Shown piece by piece: positions 1 to 9,500 of a DNA stretch of 64,000 nt; within the stretch, counting starts at the first letter, position 1, and each line of letters begins with the position of its first letter. The stretch lies in NCBI RefSeq assembly GCF_039537705.1, contig NZ_BAABBA010000004.1:1-64000 (forward strand), in the 5' to 3' direction. The DNA is from Georgenia daeguensis (GTDB lineage: Bacteria; Actinomycetota; Actinomycetes; Actinomycetales; Actinomycetaceae). Both the position numbers and the translations under genes were made by a program. The notes under the pieces are model-generated. The model did not search any database, was not told the origin of the DNA, and saw only the letters and a program-made list of their open reading frames with translations.

Positions 1-125
1 ACGGCCGGCTCGAGCACCTGCGCGGCTCCGCCCTCGGATTCCGCAACCTGACGAACTACATCGCCAGAGCCCTGCTCGAGGTCGGCGGATTCAGACCCCG
101 ACTACACCCTCAATTCTGAAGAGCC
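1..125 (+). mobile_element. Right end of an ISL3-family insertion sequence, with the transposase C-terminus
   Basis: Reading frame 3 (positions 3-119) is open from the window edge and ends at TGA 117-119. Its 38 residues include HLRGSALGFRNLTNYIAR and end in LLEVGGFRPRLHPQF, which matches my memory of the C-terminus of ISL3-family transposases. The bases GAAGAGCC at 118-125 overlap the stop codon. Read from outside they give GGCTCTTC, the usual outer end of ISL3 terminal repeats, so the element probably ends near 125. The rest of the element lies left of the window, so I cannot say whether it is intact. It lies 95 bp downstream of the defence-type operon and may have removed or displaced genes there. 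Confidence 0.72.
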
Positions 126-220
126 GGCAAAGTGGTGCCACAGCGACGACCGCACCGACCGGCTCTCTGCCGCCTGGGCGATCAGGGTCCGCGTTCCGCG
201 TCGGTCGTAGTTGCAGAGAC

Positions 221-3200
221 CTATGCCTCTTCGAAGCCAGACTGGTCGAACTTGAGGGTGGTCGCGTTCTCGGAGATCGTGCGGCGACTGCGTTCCTCAA
301 ATCCGTCTAGCTTCGTGGCTTCAATCTCTATCCGTACCGTGAGGTCCGCGCCAGCGTCACGGAGGTGGGAGACAATTTCCTCGGCGATGTTTTTGAACTC
401 AATCGCGTAGCGCTCTGGGTTGAGAGCTTTAACGCCGAAGAATCGGGTCTTCAAGTCAGCTGCTATCCCAGGGCCTCGGTCGTCGCTGGTGTCCAGGCCG
501 GGCTTCCCACCGGCACCGACGTGAGGGGTGGCTTTAGAAGTGTCGGACGTGCCCCTCTCCGTACCTTCCTCCTCTTCTGTCGTTGTCGGCGTGGCCGTGA
601 GATTTTCAGTCGCGCGCTGCAACTCAGCGATGTGCGGCTGAACGAGAAGCATCGAGTCGGAAGGACTCGGTGCCCGGTTCGTGTCCCCTGGGATCCAAAG
701 CCCGACATAACGGTTCGCAACTTCGTCGTATTCACTCGCTAGAGCAAACGCATCGGTTTGCCAGATGAGCGGCAGGTCAAGTACCCCCTGGGCCAGCACG
801 GACCGGTCGCGGAGCCGCGGCATGTACGGGTACTGGGAGTACAAACTCCACAGAGATCCGAGGGAGACGTGTCCCCGCTTCCAGATTTGAGGCACCGCGC
901 TGATCGCAAGCCGGATGGTGTTGGCGGCCTGCCGGGTGGACAAGTCGCCATCGCTGCCGAGACGACGAGAAACGCGCTCGGCAAGTGCGTCCGACTGTCC
1001 CTCGACCCTGGTTTCCCGAATGATAAATGGTGCACCGGGGTCAGGTTGTGCGGGGACGAGAGCCCACGTGAACGTCTGCAGCAGACGCGCGCTCACCGTC
1101 TGATCCGCCTGTGTTCGACGCTGAGCAGCTTGGTTCTTCTGGTTCTGCGTTAAGTCAAGGTCCGCTTCGTTCGCTAGGACGTGCGTCCAGCCGAGGTAGT
1201 CGCGTGTCGCAGACTCGAGCTCCTCGAGCCGAGCCTCGTCCGCAGCAAGGAACACGACCATGTTCCGATAAGTTCTGTTCGCAGTGCCGCGATGCTCGGT
1301 CGCGGCGTGCGCGAATTCCTTTGCAGGTGAGTTCTGGCCACGCTTGTGGGCAACCTTCGGGTGTAGGACCACCAGCCGCGCTTCGTCCATGTCGGGGATG
1401 TCACTGCTCGTCTCCGGGCAAACGTGGACCCCGGCGAACCCACCCCTGGTGTGCGCTTGCCCCTGGAGCCGGCGGACGATCTCGGCCCACACGTCTTCCT
1501 TATGCAGCCTCTCGGCCTGATCTCGGGCGGTCCGAGTGATGTTGGCCTGCAGGTCGTACCAGTACTTGCCCGAACCGGCGTAGAAGTACGTTGCCCGGTC
1601 CGCGAGCTGGTTCAACGCCGAGTGGAAGTTGCCGGGCACGTCACCCGGCACAGCCGTGCCGAGGAACACCCGCTGAGTCTCCAGCCCCTTGTGCGCGGAT
1701 CCAATCGTCGGCGCAGCTCCGAAGAACACCGTACGGGCCAACCGCTTAGTCAGCGACCGCTGCCCGAACGCGGGTTTCTCCTTGTCAATAAGGACGGGCT
1801 CCGAGTTCGGCCCGTCGACATCGGCGTCGATAATCGCCTTCCACGAGTCCTGCAGATACTGGGTCAGCTCGGCGTTCACACTGGCCGTCGCCAGCGGAAT
1901 CGACCCTGGCATGATTAGCGGCGAGGCGTCCTCGCCCTCCCATAGCGCGTGGATAACCGTGCTCATCAGGCGCAGCACCCCCCGTGTGCGCTGGAACCGC
2001 TCCAGAGAAGACCACTCCTCGTACAGGCGGTCGAACAGCTCAGGATGGATTGGGTAAGTCCGCCGAATCCGGTCCTCGTAGGCGGGGTCACGGGACTCGC
2101 GGGGGAAGTCGCCGGAGAACTTGACGTACATCTCCCGATACGCCCGCGCAGTCGCACCAATCGCGGCCAGCGCGGCAGCGTCAGGCTGTTGGAACAGGCG
2201 TTGCTTGACGATGTGGTAGGCCTCGACCGGCGACGCCGAGCGCCACTGGTCCGCCACGCGGCGCACCACGTTCTGCAGCCGTTTGACCGCCTCTAGACCG
2301 TTTGCCCCGCCGACCTCCTCGGCACTGCCGACCACGACCTTGTCAAGATCATCCCCGGTGCTCGAAGCCGGAATCGAAATCGCCAACACGACACCCGACG
2401 TTCCCTTGGCCGCCTCAGTCAGGGTCTGCGCGAAGGTGAACTGGTCATCAAATGTGCCCCCGGCGAGGTCGTCTCGGCCGACGAGCGAGCGCGCGTAGGC
2501 CACCCATTCGTCGATCAGGATGACCGCTGGCGCATACTCCGCGAGTAACTGGTGGAGTTTCTCGCCCGGGTGGGTGCGATCGGAATCGGATCTGGCGATG
2601 ATCGCGTACGCCGCCGGGCCGCCGAGCTGCCAGGCGAGTTCGCCCCAGATGGTGTTGACACGGGTGCCGTCATCCTTAACGACGCCGGAAGGGCTGAAGT
2701 GGTTGCCGACTATCGCCACACGGTTGACCTTCTGCCCTGAGTACCCGTTGGCCTTCAGCAAATCCTGGGTCTCCTGAGGGAATTCCCCAACCGGCAGGCC
2801 GGCGGCAACGTGCCACAGCGAGAGCATCGAGTGCGTCTTGCCGCCTCCAAAGTTCGTCTGGAGATTGATCACCGGCGGCGCATTGTTATCGCCCGCCAGA
2901 CGGCGTACGGCTCGGCCAATGAGCTGTGAGAGACCCTCGGTGAGGTACGTGCGCTGGAAGAACGTGACTGGATCGGCGTACCCCGAATCCCGCTCGCCCC
3001 CGAAGGCCACCTTGTATAGGTCGGCCGCGAACTCCGACGCTGCAAAATTGCCTGTCGCGACGTCGTCATGCGGTCGCAATACCTCGCGCCATGGCTTGAG
3101 GCCCGTGGCTTCAGGATTGCCGACGGCCGCCTTGAGAACTCTCTTGTCGTCCTTGTCCGCCGTCACGCGGCGCAGGTTCACCTTGATTCCGTGAACCTCA

Positions 3201-3619
3201 CCGGCCTCCTTGGCGGCACCGACAAGTTTCAGGAGACGCTCGCCCGTGTCTAGTGCGCGGTAGGCGTCCTCATCGGAGAACGTGCCGTTGTGGGCCCACG
3301 AATTACGAACCTCGCGCAGTTCGCTCGCGTACGCATCACCGGCCTTGCCCAATGCCCTATTGAAGGGGTACCAACCCGGCTTGTAGCCGCCGGTTACATT
3401 ACCCTCCGTGAGCATTCGAAATTGCACTTGCGGGTCGAGCGGATCATATGCTTTGTCGGCCGGCGCGCCATTCCTCAGGTCCTTGCCCTGAACCAGCTTG
3501 AACCAGTTCGCGCCTAAAGCCTGGTCGTCCTGCCCGATCACCGAGGAGATGAAGTCGTCAAGCGCGGGCGCCATCACGCGGAACATCCGGTCGATCCGGT
3601 CACGGTTGCTCAGCGCCAT
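221..3619 (-). CDS. DUF499 AAA-type ATPase with N-terminal Swt1-like HEPN domain
   Basis: A protein of 1132 residues. The ATG at 3619 is chosen because it lies one base after the TGA of the upstream methylase gene (coupled translation); in-frame upstream codons would overlap that gene deeply. Residues 1-135 look like a Swt1-type HEPN domain, with RNSWAH at 105-110 giving the R-x4-H motif of HEPN ribonucleases. A P-loop NFGGGKTH lies at about 256-263 and a Walker B strand VILIDEW at about 366-372, as expected for the DUF499 (COG1483) ATPase family. The C-terminal 80 residues form a charged DUF499-type tail. DUF499 proteins recur beside DUF1156 methylases and SNF2 helicases in defence islands. 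Its job is unproven: the ATPase could sense or remodel a complex, and the HEPN part could be a growth-arrest RNase or only a scaffold. GC is lower than in the flanking chromosome. Confidence 0.85.
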   Translation of the reverse strand: MALSNRDRIDRMFRVMAPALDDFISSVIGQDDQALGANWFKLVQGKDLRNGAPADKAYDPLDPQVQFRMLTEGNVTGGYKPGWYPFNRALGKAGDAYASELREVRNSWAHNGTFSDEDAYRALDTGERLLKLVGAAKEAGEVHGIKVNLRRVTADKDDKRVLKAAVGNPEATGLKPWREVLRPHDDVATGNFAASEFAADLYKVAFGGERDSGYADPVTFFQRTYLTEGLSQLIGRAVRRLAGDNNAPPVINLQTNFGGGKTHSMLSLWHVAAGLPVGEFPQETQDLLKANGYSGQKVNRVAIVGNHFSPSGVVKDDGTRVNTIWGELAWQLGGPAAYAIIARSDSDRTHPGEKLHQLLAEYAPAVILIDEWVAYARSLVGRDDLAGGTFDDQFTFAQTLTEAAKGTSGVVLAISIPASSTGDDLDKVVVGSAEEVGGANGLEAVKRLQNVVRRVADQWRSASPVEAYHIVKQRLFQQPDAAALAAIGATARAYREMYVKFSGDFPRESRDPAYEDRIRRTYPIHPELFDRLYEEWSSLERFQRTRGVLRLMSTVIHALWEGEDASPLIMPGSIPLATASVNAELTQYLQDSWKAIIDADVDGPNSEPVLIDKEKPAFGQRSLTKRLARTVFFGAAPTIGSAHKGLETQRVFLGTAVPGDVPGNFHSALNQLADRATYFYAGSGKYWYDLQANITRTARDQAERLHKEDVWAEIVRRLQGQAHTRGGFAGVHVCPETSSDIPDMDEARLVVLHPKVAHKRGQNSPAKEFAHAATEHRGTANRTYRNMVVFLAADEARLEELESATRDYLGWTHVLANEADLDLTQNQKNQAAQRRTQADQTVSARLLQTFTWALVPAQPDPGAPFIIRETRVEGQSDALAERVSRRLGSDGDLSTRQAANTIRLAISAVPQIWKRGHVSLGSLWSLYSQYPYMPRLRDRSVLAQGVLDLPLIWQTDAFALASEYDEVANRYVGLWIPGDTNRAPSPSDSMLLVQPHIAELQRATENLTATPTTTEEEEGTERGTSDTSKATPHVGAGGKPGLDTSDDRGPGIAADLKTRFFGVKALNPERYAIEFKNIAEEIVSHLRDAGADLTVRIEIEATKLDGFEERSRRTISENATTLKFDQSGFEEA

Positions 3620-3620
3620 A

Positions 3621-6386
3621 TCAGTCCTCTCGGTCGAAGTCGAACGCACCCTGGGCGCCGATCGGTACCTTGCGTTCGGAACGAGCCGCTTCCAAAATCT
3701 CCGACCAGCTCGTAACGAGCGTATTGAAGCCCAAGGCGTCCTTTGTCCACCCATTCCCCTCAGCAACGCGGAACAGAAGGTGCGCAAGCTCCTTAACCAG
3801 GTCTGGATCGACTGCCCCGTCGGGCCGGCTCAGCGCCGCCTGGAGGAGGTCGCCCGCAGGCGCGATGCCGTCGCGCTCGAGCACCTTCATGAGGTGGTGT
3901 AGCACTTCCCAATTGCTCGTGTGCGCGTCGAGGAAGGGATCATAGTCCCAGCGCAGGTCTGACGGCTGGAGTAGTTGGACATTCCCAGCACGGGACACGA
4001 GCACCTCGTGCCGGTCGAGTATCTCCACGCTGGTATTGCGGGCGCGCGCAAGGCTGTCAGCATCACCGAACTTGCCTATGGAATACCCATGCTGGCGGTA
4101 CCACGCGATCGCGAACCGCGATGTCGCGTCGAAGTCGCCTTCCTGCTCGTTGAGCACCTGATCAAGAATTTCGTTGATCCGAGCCAAGGCAGACCGGACT
4201 GTCATCTTTCTACCGTCGGGCTCCAGCACCCCCGCGTAACGACTGAAGACGGCCATCCCAGGGCCGATCGCAGCTTGGGGAAGATCGACTGGCGCTATCT
4301 GCCCCTGCTGAAGCTTGCGCAGCGCGTCCGGCAGTTCCGACTCCAGGGCGGCAATAAATCCTCTTCGGTCCGTAGTGGGGCTGTTCGCCGGGCGAGGTCG
4401 GAGCGAGAGGACGATGGAAGACGCAAGCGCATTAGAGTCGATGCTGCGGGTCCGGTTACCCAACTCACTGCGCATTGGCCAAGTTGAGGTTATCTCCCAG
4501 CCTGTCCTTATCATGCCCTCAAGCAAGGTTTCCCAGCCCGTAGATGCATCACCTTCAGCGCCACCCTCCGACTGCTTGAACGCGTATATCACTGTGATCG
4601 GAAATTCGGGGTTCGCTGCGCCCCGTGCACGCTCGAAGACTCGAACGAAGCCGCGCTCGAAAAATCCCTTTGCGGCTTCCCGGCCACCATGGCGGAACGG
4701 ATCAGCAACCAGTTCCTCAGCTTTTGGTACAAGTACCGTCGCGAGCAGGTCGGGATGAATTTTCCTTAGAGAACGTCGAAGCCAAACATAGAAGAAGTCT
4801 GACAGGTCCGCATATCCGATATTGTCGTAGTATGGCGGGTCCGTGCTGATCAGCAATCCGTCGTACGATCGTGAAGAAGCGTCCGCTTGATCAACCGTGC
4901 CGCAAGCTGCGGGAACGAGTTGGTCGATCACTTTACTGATCCAGTTCCACTGATCGAGCATGTTGCCTGAAGAAGTGGACATGGGGTTAGCTTCGCAATA
5001 GTCCCAAACCATTGGTATCGCCTGCCGCGAAAACAGGTGACCAATACCCTCGTTCTTCACGTCGGATCGCCATGTGCACAGGGCATTATGGTAATCCGTT
5101 GCCTTTGACACTCCGAACCCGAGAAGCGTCGCAACAATATTTGCATACTCGGGAGTCCCGCCGTCAGACAGCACTCTGTCTCGCGCCTCGATCACGAGGT
5201 CACTGAAGCAGACAAGCATCGACAACTGGCGTGGAGTGAAGAGATCCGCGTACCTGCGCATCCCGTAACCCTGAACCCGAAAACCAAGTGCCTGCTCAGG
5301 AAGATCGCCCGTGGGTACATGCTCAGGCGTTTCGACGTCGGCCGCCGCCACATGCTCGGGAGTCGGCTCTAGATAAACGCGTTGGCGTTGCCCTTCCGCT
5401 ACAACTGCCATCAACTGCCGGCCGATCCGTCCCGCCTTCCCCTCGCCCCGCACGTGTTCGAGCGGCACCGGCGTTCCGCATGCCAAGCACACAGCACCGA
5501 GGCGCCCGACTGTTCCGTCGGAATCGCGAGTTGGCGCGCCTTCGCGCCCAAACCCAATCGAGTACTGCACCCGCTGCCCCGATGGATGTGAATGGTCAGT
5601 GACTACGCTCGGAACGACAAAAGCTTCTTTGCCCTTCTTCTTACCAAGCCACCATGATCGGACCAGAGGCATCTCGATACCACACCCGGGGTTGTGACAG
5701 GTGATAGATCGTGCCCAAATCCACGCGATCACTGTTGCACGACTGCCATCGGACAGCACCGCATCGGGATACATCGCTCCAATTCGACGCACCGCCTCAC
5801 CGCGCATCCATGCGCCATAAGCACGGACGTCAGCAGCGAGACCTTCGGCGCCCTTCCATGTTGTAATTTGTGAGTCTGCGATTCCCGGGAACACTGGGGG
5901 CTGATCACGCACCGTCGGTGGCGCTTCGATCAGTGCTTTGTTGATCAGAACGGCGACGGGGTTGAGGTCCGATGCGTGCGCGCGTAGACCTAGCCGCTGG
6001 GCTTCAAGTGGAATCGTCCCGCCACCCGCGAACGGATCGATGATCTCTGGTGGTGAACCCAGAGTTGACTTGGCGATCTCGGCCCTAGCCTCTCGGAGGA
6101 GTCGCTCATCCCGCACGTTCTCCCAGGCCACCAGACGCTCGATGAGGCTGTGGAGTCGCTCACGTTCCTTTCGTTGGAGGTCCTCGGTCGGAAACTCATC
6201 TGGCCTCGAACTAGGGTCATCAACCAACTGCGCAAATAGGACTGCGCGAGCTGCGGCCAGCGGCCGGCGGGCCCACCACAAGTGCAGCGTCGACGGGTGC
6301 CCGTGGCGTATCGACTTCTCACGCGCAGATTCCCGGTTGATGGCTTCGAGTGGCAGGGCCACCTCGATCAGCTTGCGCTTTTGCAC
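3621..6386 (-). CDS. DUF1156 adenine-specific DNA methyltransferase (COG1743)
   Basis: A 921-residue protein with a GTG start at 6386. The N-terminus has the DUF1156 pattern LPLEAINRESAREKSIRHGH followed by a WWARRPLAAARAV segment. SAM-binding motif I is DPFAGGGTIPLEA (about 117-129) and the catalytic motif is DPPY (516-519), as in N6-adenine methylases. Between them lies a zinc-ribbon-like set of cysteines (Cys230, Cys235, Cys300, Cys303). It probably methylates adenine to mark self DNA for the neighbouring helicase and ATPase. No specificity (HsdS) subunit is encoded nearby, so target recognition must be internal or shared. The stop is separated from the DUF499 start by one base. Codon use and base composition are clearly less GC-rich than in the chromosome to the right. 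Confidence 0.9.
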   Translation of the reverse strand: MQKRKLIEVALPLEAINRESAREKSIRHGHPSTLHLWWARRPLAAARAVLFAQLVDDPSSRPDEFPTEDLQRKERERLHSLIERLVAWENVRDERLLREARAEIAKSTLGSPPEIIDPFAGGGTIPLEAQRLGLRAHASDLNPVAVLINKALIEAPPTVRDQPPVFPGIADSQITTWKGAEGLAADVRAYGAWMRGEAVRRIGAMYPDAVLSDGSRATVIAWIWARSITCHNPGCGIEMPLVRSWWLGKKKGKEAFVVPSVVTDHSHPSGQRVQYSIGFGREGAPTRDSDGTVGRLGAVCLACGTPVPLEHVRGEGKAGRIGRQLMAVVAEGQRQRVYLEPTPEHVAAADVETPEHVPTGDLPEQALGFRVQGYGMRRYADLFTPRQLSMLVCFSDLVIEARDRVLSDGGTPEYANIVATLLGFGVSKATDYHNALCTWRSDVKNEGIGHLFSRQAIPMVWDYCEANPMSTSSGNMLDQWNWISKVIDQLVPAACGTVDQADASSRSYDGLLISTDPPYYDNIGYADLSDFFYVWLRRSLRKIHPDLLATVLVPKAEELVADPFRHGGREAAKGFFERGFVRVFERARGAANPEFPITVIYAFKQSEGGAEGDASTGWETLLEGMIRTGWEITSTWPMRSELGNRTRSIDSNALASSIVLSLRPRPANSPTTDRRGFIAALESELPDALRKLQQGQIAPVDLPQAAIGPGMAVFSRYAGVLEPDGRKMTVRSALARINEILDQVLNEQEGDFDATSRFAIAWYRQHGYSIGKFGDADSLARARNTSVEILDRHEVLVSRAGNVQLLQPSDLRWDYDPFLDAHTSNWEVLHHLMKVLERDGIAPAGDLLQAALSRPDGAVDPDLVKELAHLLFRVAEGNGWTKDALGFNTLVTSWSEILEAARSERKVPIGAQGAFDFDRED

Positions 6387-6440
6387 TCTTCTCCGACTTT
6401 CAGTTTCCGAGCGCTCGAAGCGCTTGTACAGGCGTCTTGC

Positions 6441-6470
6441 TTAGTAACTAGACTAATAGATTAGATACGG
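6441..6470 (-). promoter_or_regulatory. AT-rich palindromic promoter/operator region before the methylase gene
   Basis: The helicase and methylase genes are separated by about 130 bp. This segment is strikingly AT-rich for the genome and contains the perfect inverted repeat CTAATAGATTAG (6453-6464) next to TAGTAACTAGACTA. It lies 55-85 bp upstream of the methylase GTG, a suitable distance for a promoter and an operator. Modification genes often have separate control so that methylation precedes restriction. No dedicated regulator is encoded beside it. Confidence 0.4.
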
Positions 6471-6515
6471 CTGCCGACGGTTTGCGTGCGTGCCTTGCTC
6501 GATGTCATGCATCGG

Positions 6516-9500
6516 TCAGAACGGTGTCTTACCTTTCGCCCACGTCTTGGCCCAGTCTCCCTTGACCCCTGTTGCTTCGAAGTCGCCAAGGTCTGTCGTG
6601 GCGAACGGGTCATCCAAGTAGCGGACGTCGTCATGTGGGGCTCCGCGCGGGTCTACCTTGACAAGGGCGAGCCTGTAGCGAGGGACGGCGTTCTTGCCAG
6701 TTATGACTTCGTTATGGGTCACGAAGAAATCGGTGGCACCGTCAAGCCGAGCCTTCACTTCAATCCGGTAGGTATCGCCGTTTCTGTCTGTGGAGAGTAT
6801 GTCGAAGCCTGGGTTGTTGAACGCCTGCTCGACCGGAATGCGACCGAGCTCGCGCTCGCGCGCCATGACGAGATCGACCCCGCGGCGCTCCACGGCCTTC
6901 GTCTCCTTGGCGTGGATCGGCGCGGTCGCTGGCACTTCCCCTTCTAGCATCGTCAGCGGCAGCACAAGGGCCGCAGTAAGAATGATCGGGGGCTTCGCCG
7001 ACATCAGTGCTTGCTGGTCGATCTTCGCCATGCGCTTACGCAAGCGGCTGTCAAGCTCAAGAGCCTTGCGATTGAGGCTCTCGGCAGACTCCTTGGGCTT
7101 CTCGCCGGCGCGCTCCTTCTCGCCTGCGATGGTTGCGTCCATGAGCAAGCGGTCGCGCTCGTGCTCGAGCCGGCGCTTCACGAGTTCCCTAGTCTTGGCG
7201 AGCTCGGCTGCGCGACGCGGTCGGACTTCGGCGAGGTAGTCCGGAAGCCGGTTGGCGATGATCCAACTCGTTGCTCTGTCCTCCGCCTCGCCGAGCCATG
7301 GCAGTGCCCTCGCTGCGGCGGTGGTCGGCGTGTCAGGTGCGGCGGCACCGTCCAGGTATGGGGCAGGTCCGGCTGGGGCAACACTGCCCAATCTGTCGAC
7401 GAACGCATAGCCGAACCGCTTGTTCACACTCGCACCCGTCGCGTCGGTAATTTCTTCGACAACGCCCACCAGCAGTTGCGGCTCCTCAATTGTTGAGGAC
7501 ACCAGGACGGTTCCTTTGTTCAGCGCGCTGCCGAACTGGCCGACCAGTTCGTCGGTGACGGCATCGTGCAGCGGGTGGCCTGGGGCGAGCAGGTCGGCAC
7601 GGGGTAGGCCCTCAGCCTCGACCCGCGACAAGTCAAAGCACACCCGGTCGTACCTCGTCGCGATCGGTCCGTGCTTCGAGGCGCGGATGGGTGCCGGGAC
7701 GTTGCCGATCTCGTACCGGCCCTTCTCCCGTCGGGCAATACGTCCGCCGAGTCGGGTGAAGGCGGCGTTGAAGGCGAGCTCGATGTAGTGCGGCTGCAGT
7801 CTCCGGGCGCGCGCCTCGTCCATGGCCGCGCGTAGGGCTTGCAGGTCGGCGTCAGCAAGGCGGTCAGAAGCAAGCGCGCGTTCGTCGAGTAACTCCTTGA
7901 GGCCCTCGCCCACCTTGGAGTCGATAACCTCGTGCATTTTGGCGCGCGTCTCGGGGAGCTCGCCGTACTGGATGGCGTCCTTGAGCAGGTTGCGCAGCGG
8001 CGTCTCGGCGAACGCATCGCCGAGCACGTCGAAGACCTTGCCGCCGTAGGTTTTGCGCATGATGTCCAGCTTGTCCAGGAGGCGCTGGAAAACTTCACCT
8101 TCGCGGGTGTTGGACGCCACAAGGTTCCACAGACGACAGACCTCTTCTTGCCCAATGCGGTGGATACGCCCGAAGCGCTGCTCGATGCGGTTGGGGTTCC
8201 AGGGCAGGTCGTAGTTCACCATCAGGTGCGCGGCCTGCAGGTTTAGGCCTTCGCCGGCGGCATCGGTTGCGATGAGGATCTGCACATCGCCGTTCTTGGT
8301 GAACTCCTCGGTGATCTGCCGCCGGTCTCCGCGGCGAACACCACCGTGGATAGCCTTCACCGCCTCGGTCTTGCCGATTAACGCGCGGATCTTGTGGGTG
8401 AGGTAGTCCAGGGTGTCGCGGTGCTCGGTGAAGATAATTAGTTTGCGCGGCCAACCCTTGGAGTCGGTCGTTAGGGCGTGGTCTTGGAGGATCTGGGACA
8501 GTTCGGTCCACTTGCGGTCCGTGCCAGAGTCGCGCACCTTCTTGGCGATCTTGACCAGCTCGCTGAGCTCGACGATCTCCTTGGTGAGCTCCTCGAGCGT
8601 CTGCGCCGCGGTAGCCGCGTCGAGCAGTTCTTCCTCGATGTGCTCGATTTCCTCGGCATTGAACTCGTCGTCGTCGATCTCCTCCAGATCGAACACGGGT
8701 TCCGTTTCGGTGTACTTGCCCGCCAAGATGTCGGCCTTGCGGCGCTCGAGCCGGTCGGTGCGGCGGACCAGTGACTTGTAGATCGCCTCGGGGCTGGAGG
8801 CCAGGCGTCGCTGCAGGACGGTCAGGGCGAACCCGACGGTGTTCTTTGCCTTGCCGTTGAGCTTTTCGGCACGGTTCATCCCTTCGCGCACGTATGAGGT
8901 GACCATCTCGTACAGGTCGTATTCCAGTGCAGTCAGCTCGTACGGCACCGTCTCGGCGATCCGCTCGGGGAACAGCCGCTTGCCCTCGAACGTGAGCAGG
9001 TCTTCCTTGACCATGCGGCGCATGATGCCGGTGGTGTCGGCGGTCTTCTTGTTCTTGCCCTCGAACCGGTCCTTGTCCAGCAGGGTCAAGAAGACCTGGA
9101 AGTCCTCTTCCTTACCCGAGTGCGGGGTCGCGGTCATGAGCAGCAGGTGCCGGGTGATGCCGCCGAGCACCTCGCCGAGCTGGAACCGTCGTGTCTTGTT
9201 CAGCTTGCCGCCGAAGTAGTGCGCGCCCATGCGGTGCGCCTCGTCAACGACGATCAGGTCCCAATCAGTCTCCTTGAGCTGGGCCTGGAGGTCCTCATTG
9301 CGCGAGAGCTGATCCATGCGCGCGATCAGCAGGGGGTACTGCTCGAACACGTTGACGTTGATGCTCGCGTCGATCAGCTGGTTGGTCAGCAGGTCGAACC
9401 GCAGCCCGAACTTGAAGAACAGCTCATCCTGCCACTGCTCCACCAGCCCGCCTGGCGCGACGACGAGGGCGTGCTTCACGTCGTCGCGCAGCAGCAGCTC

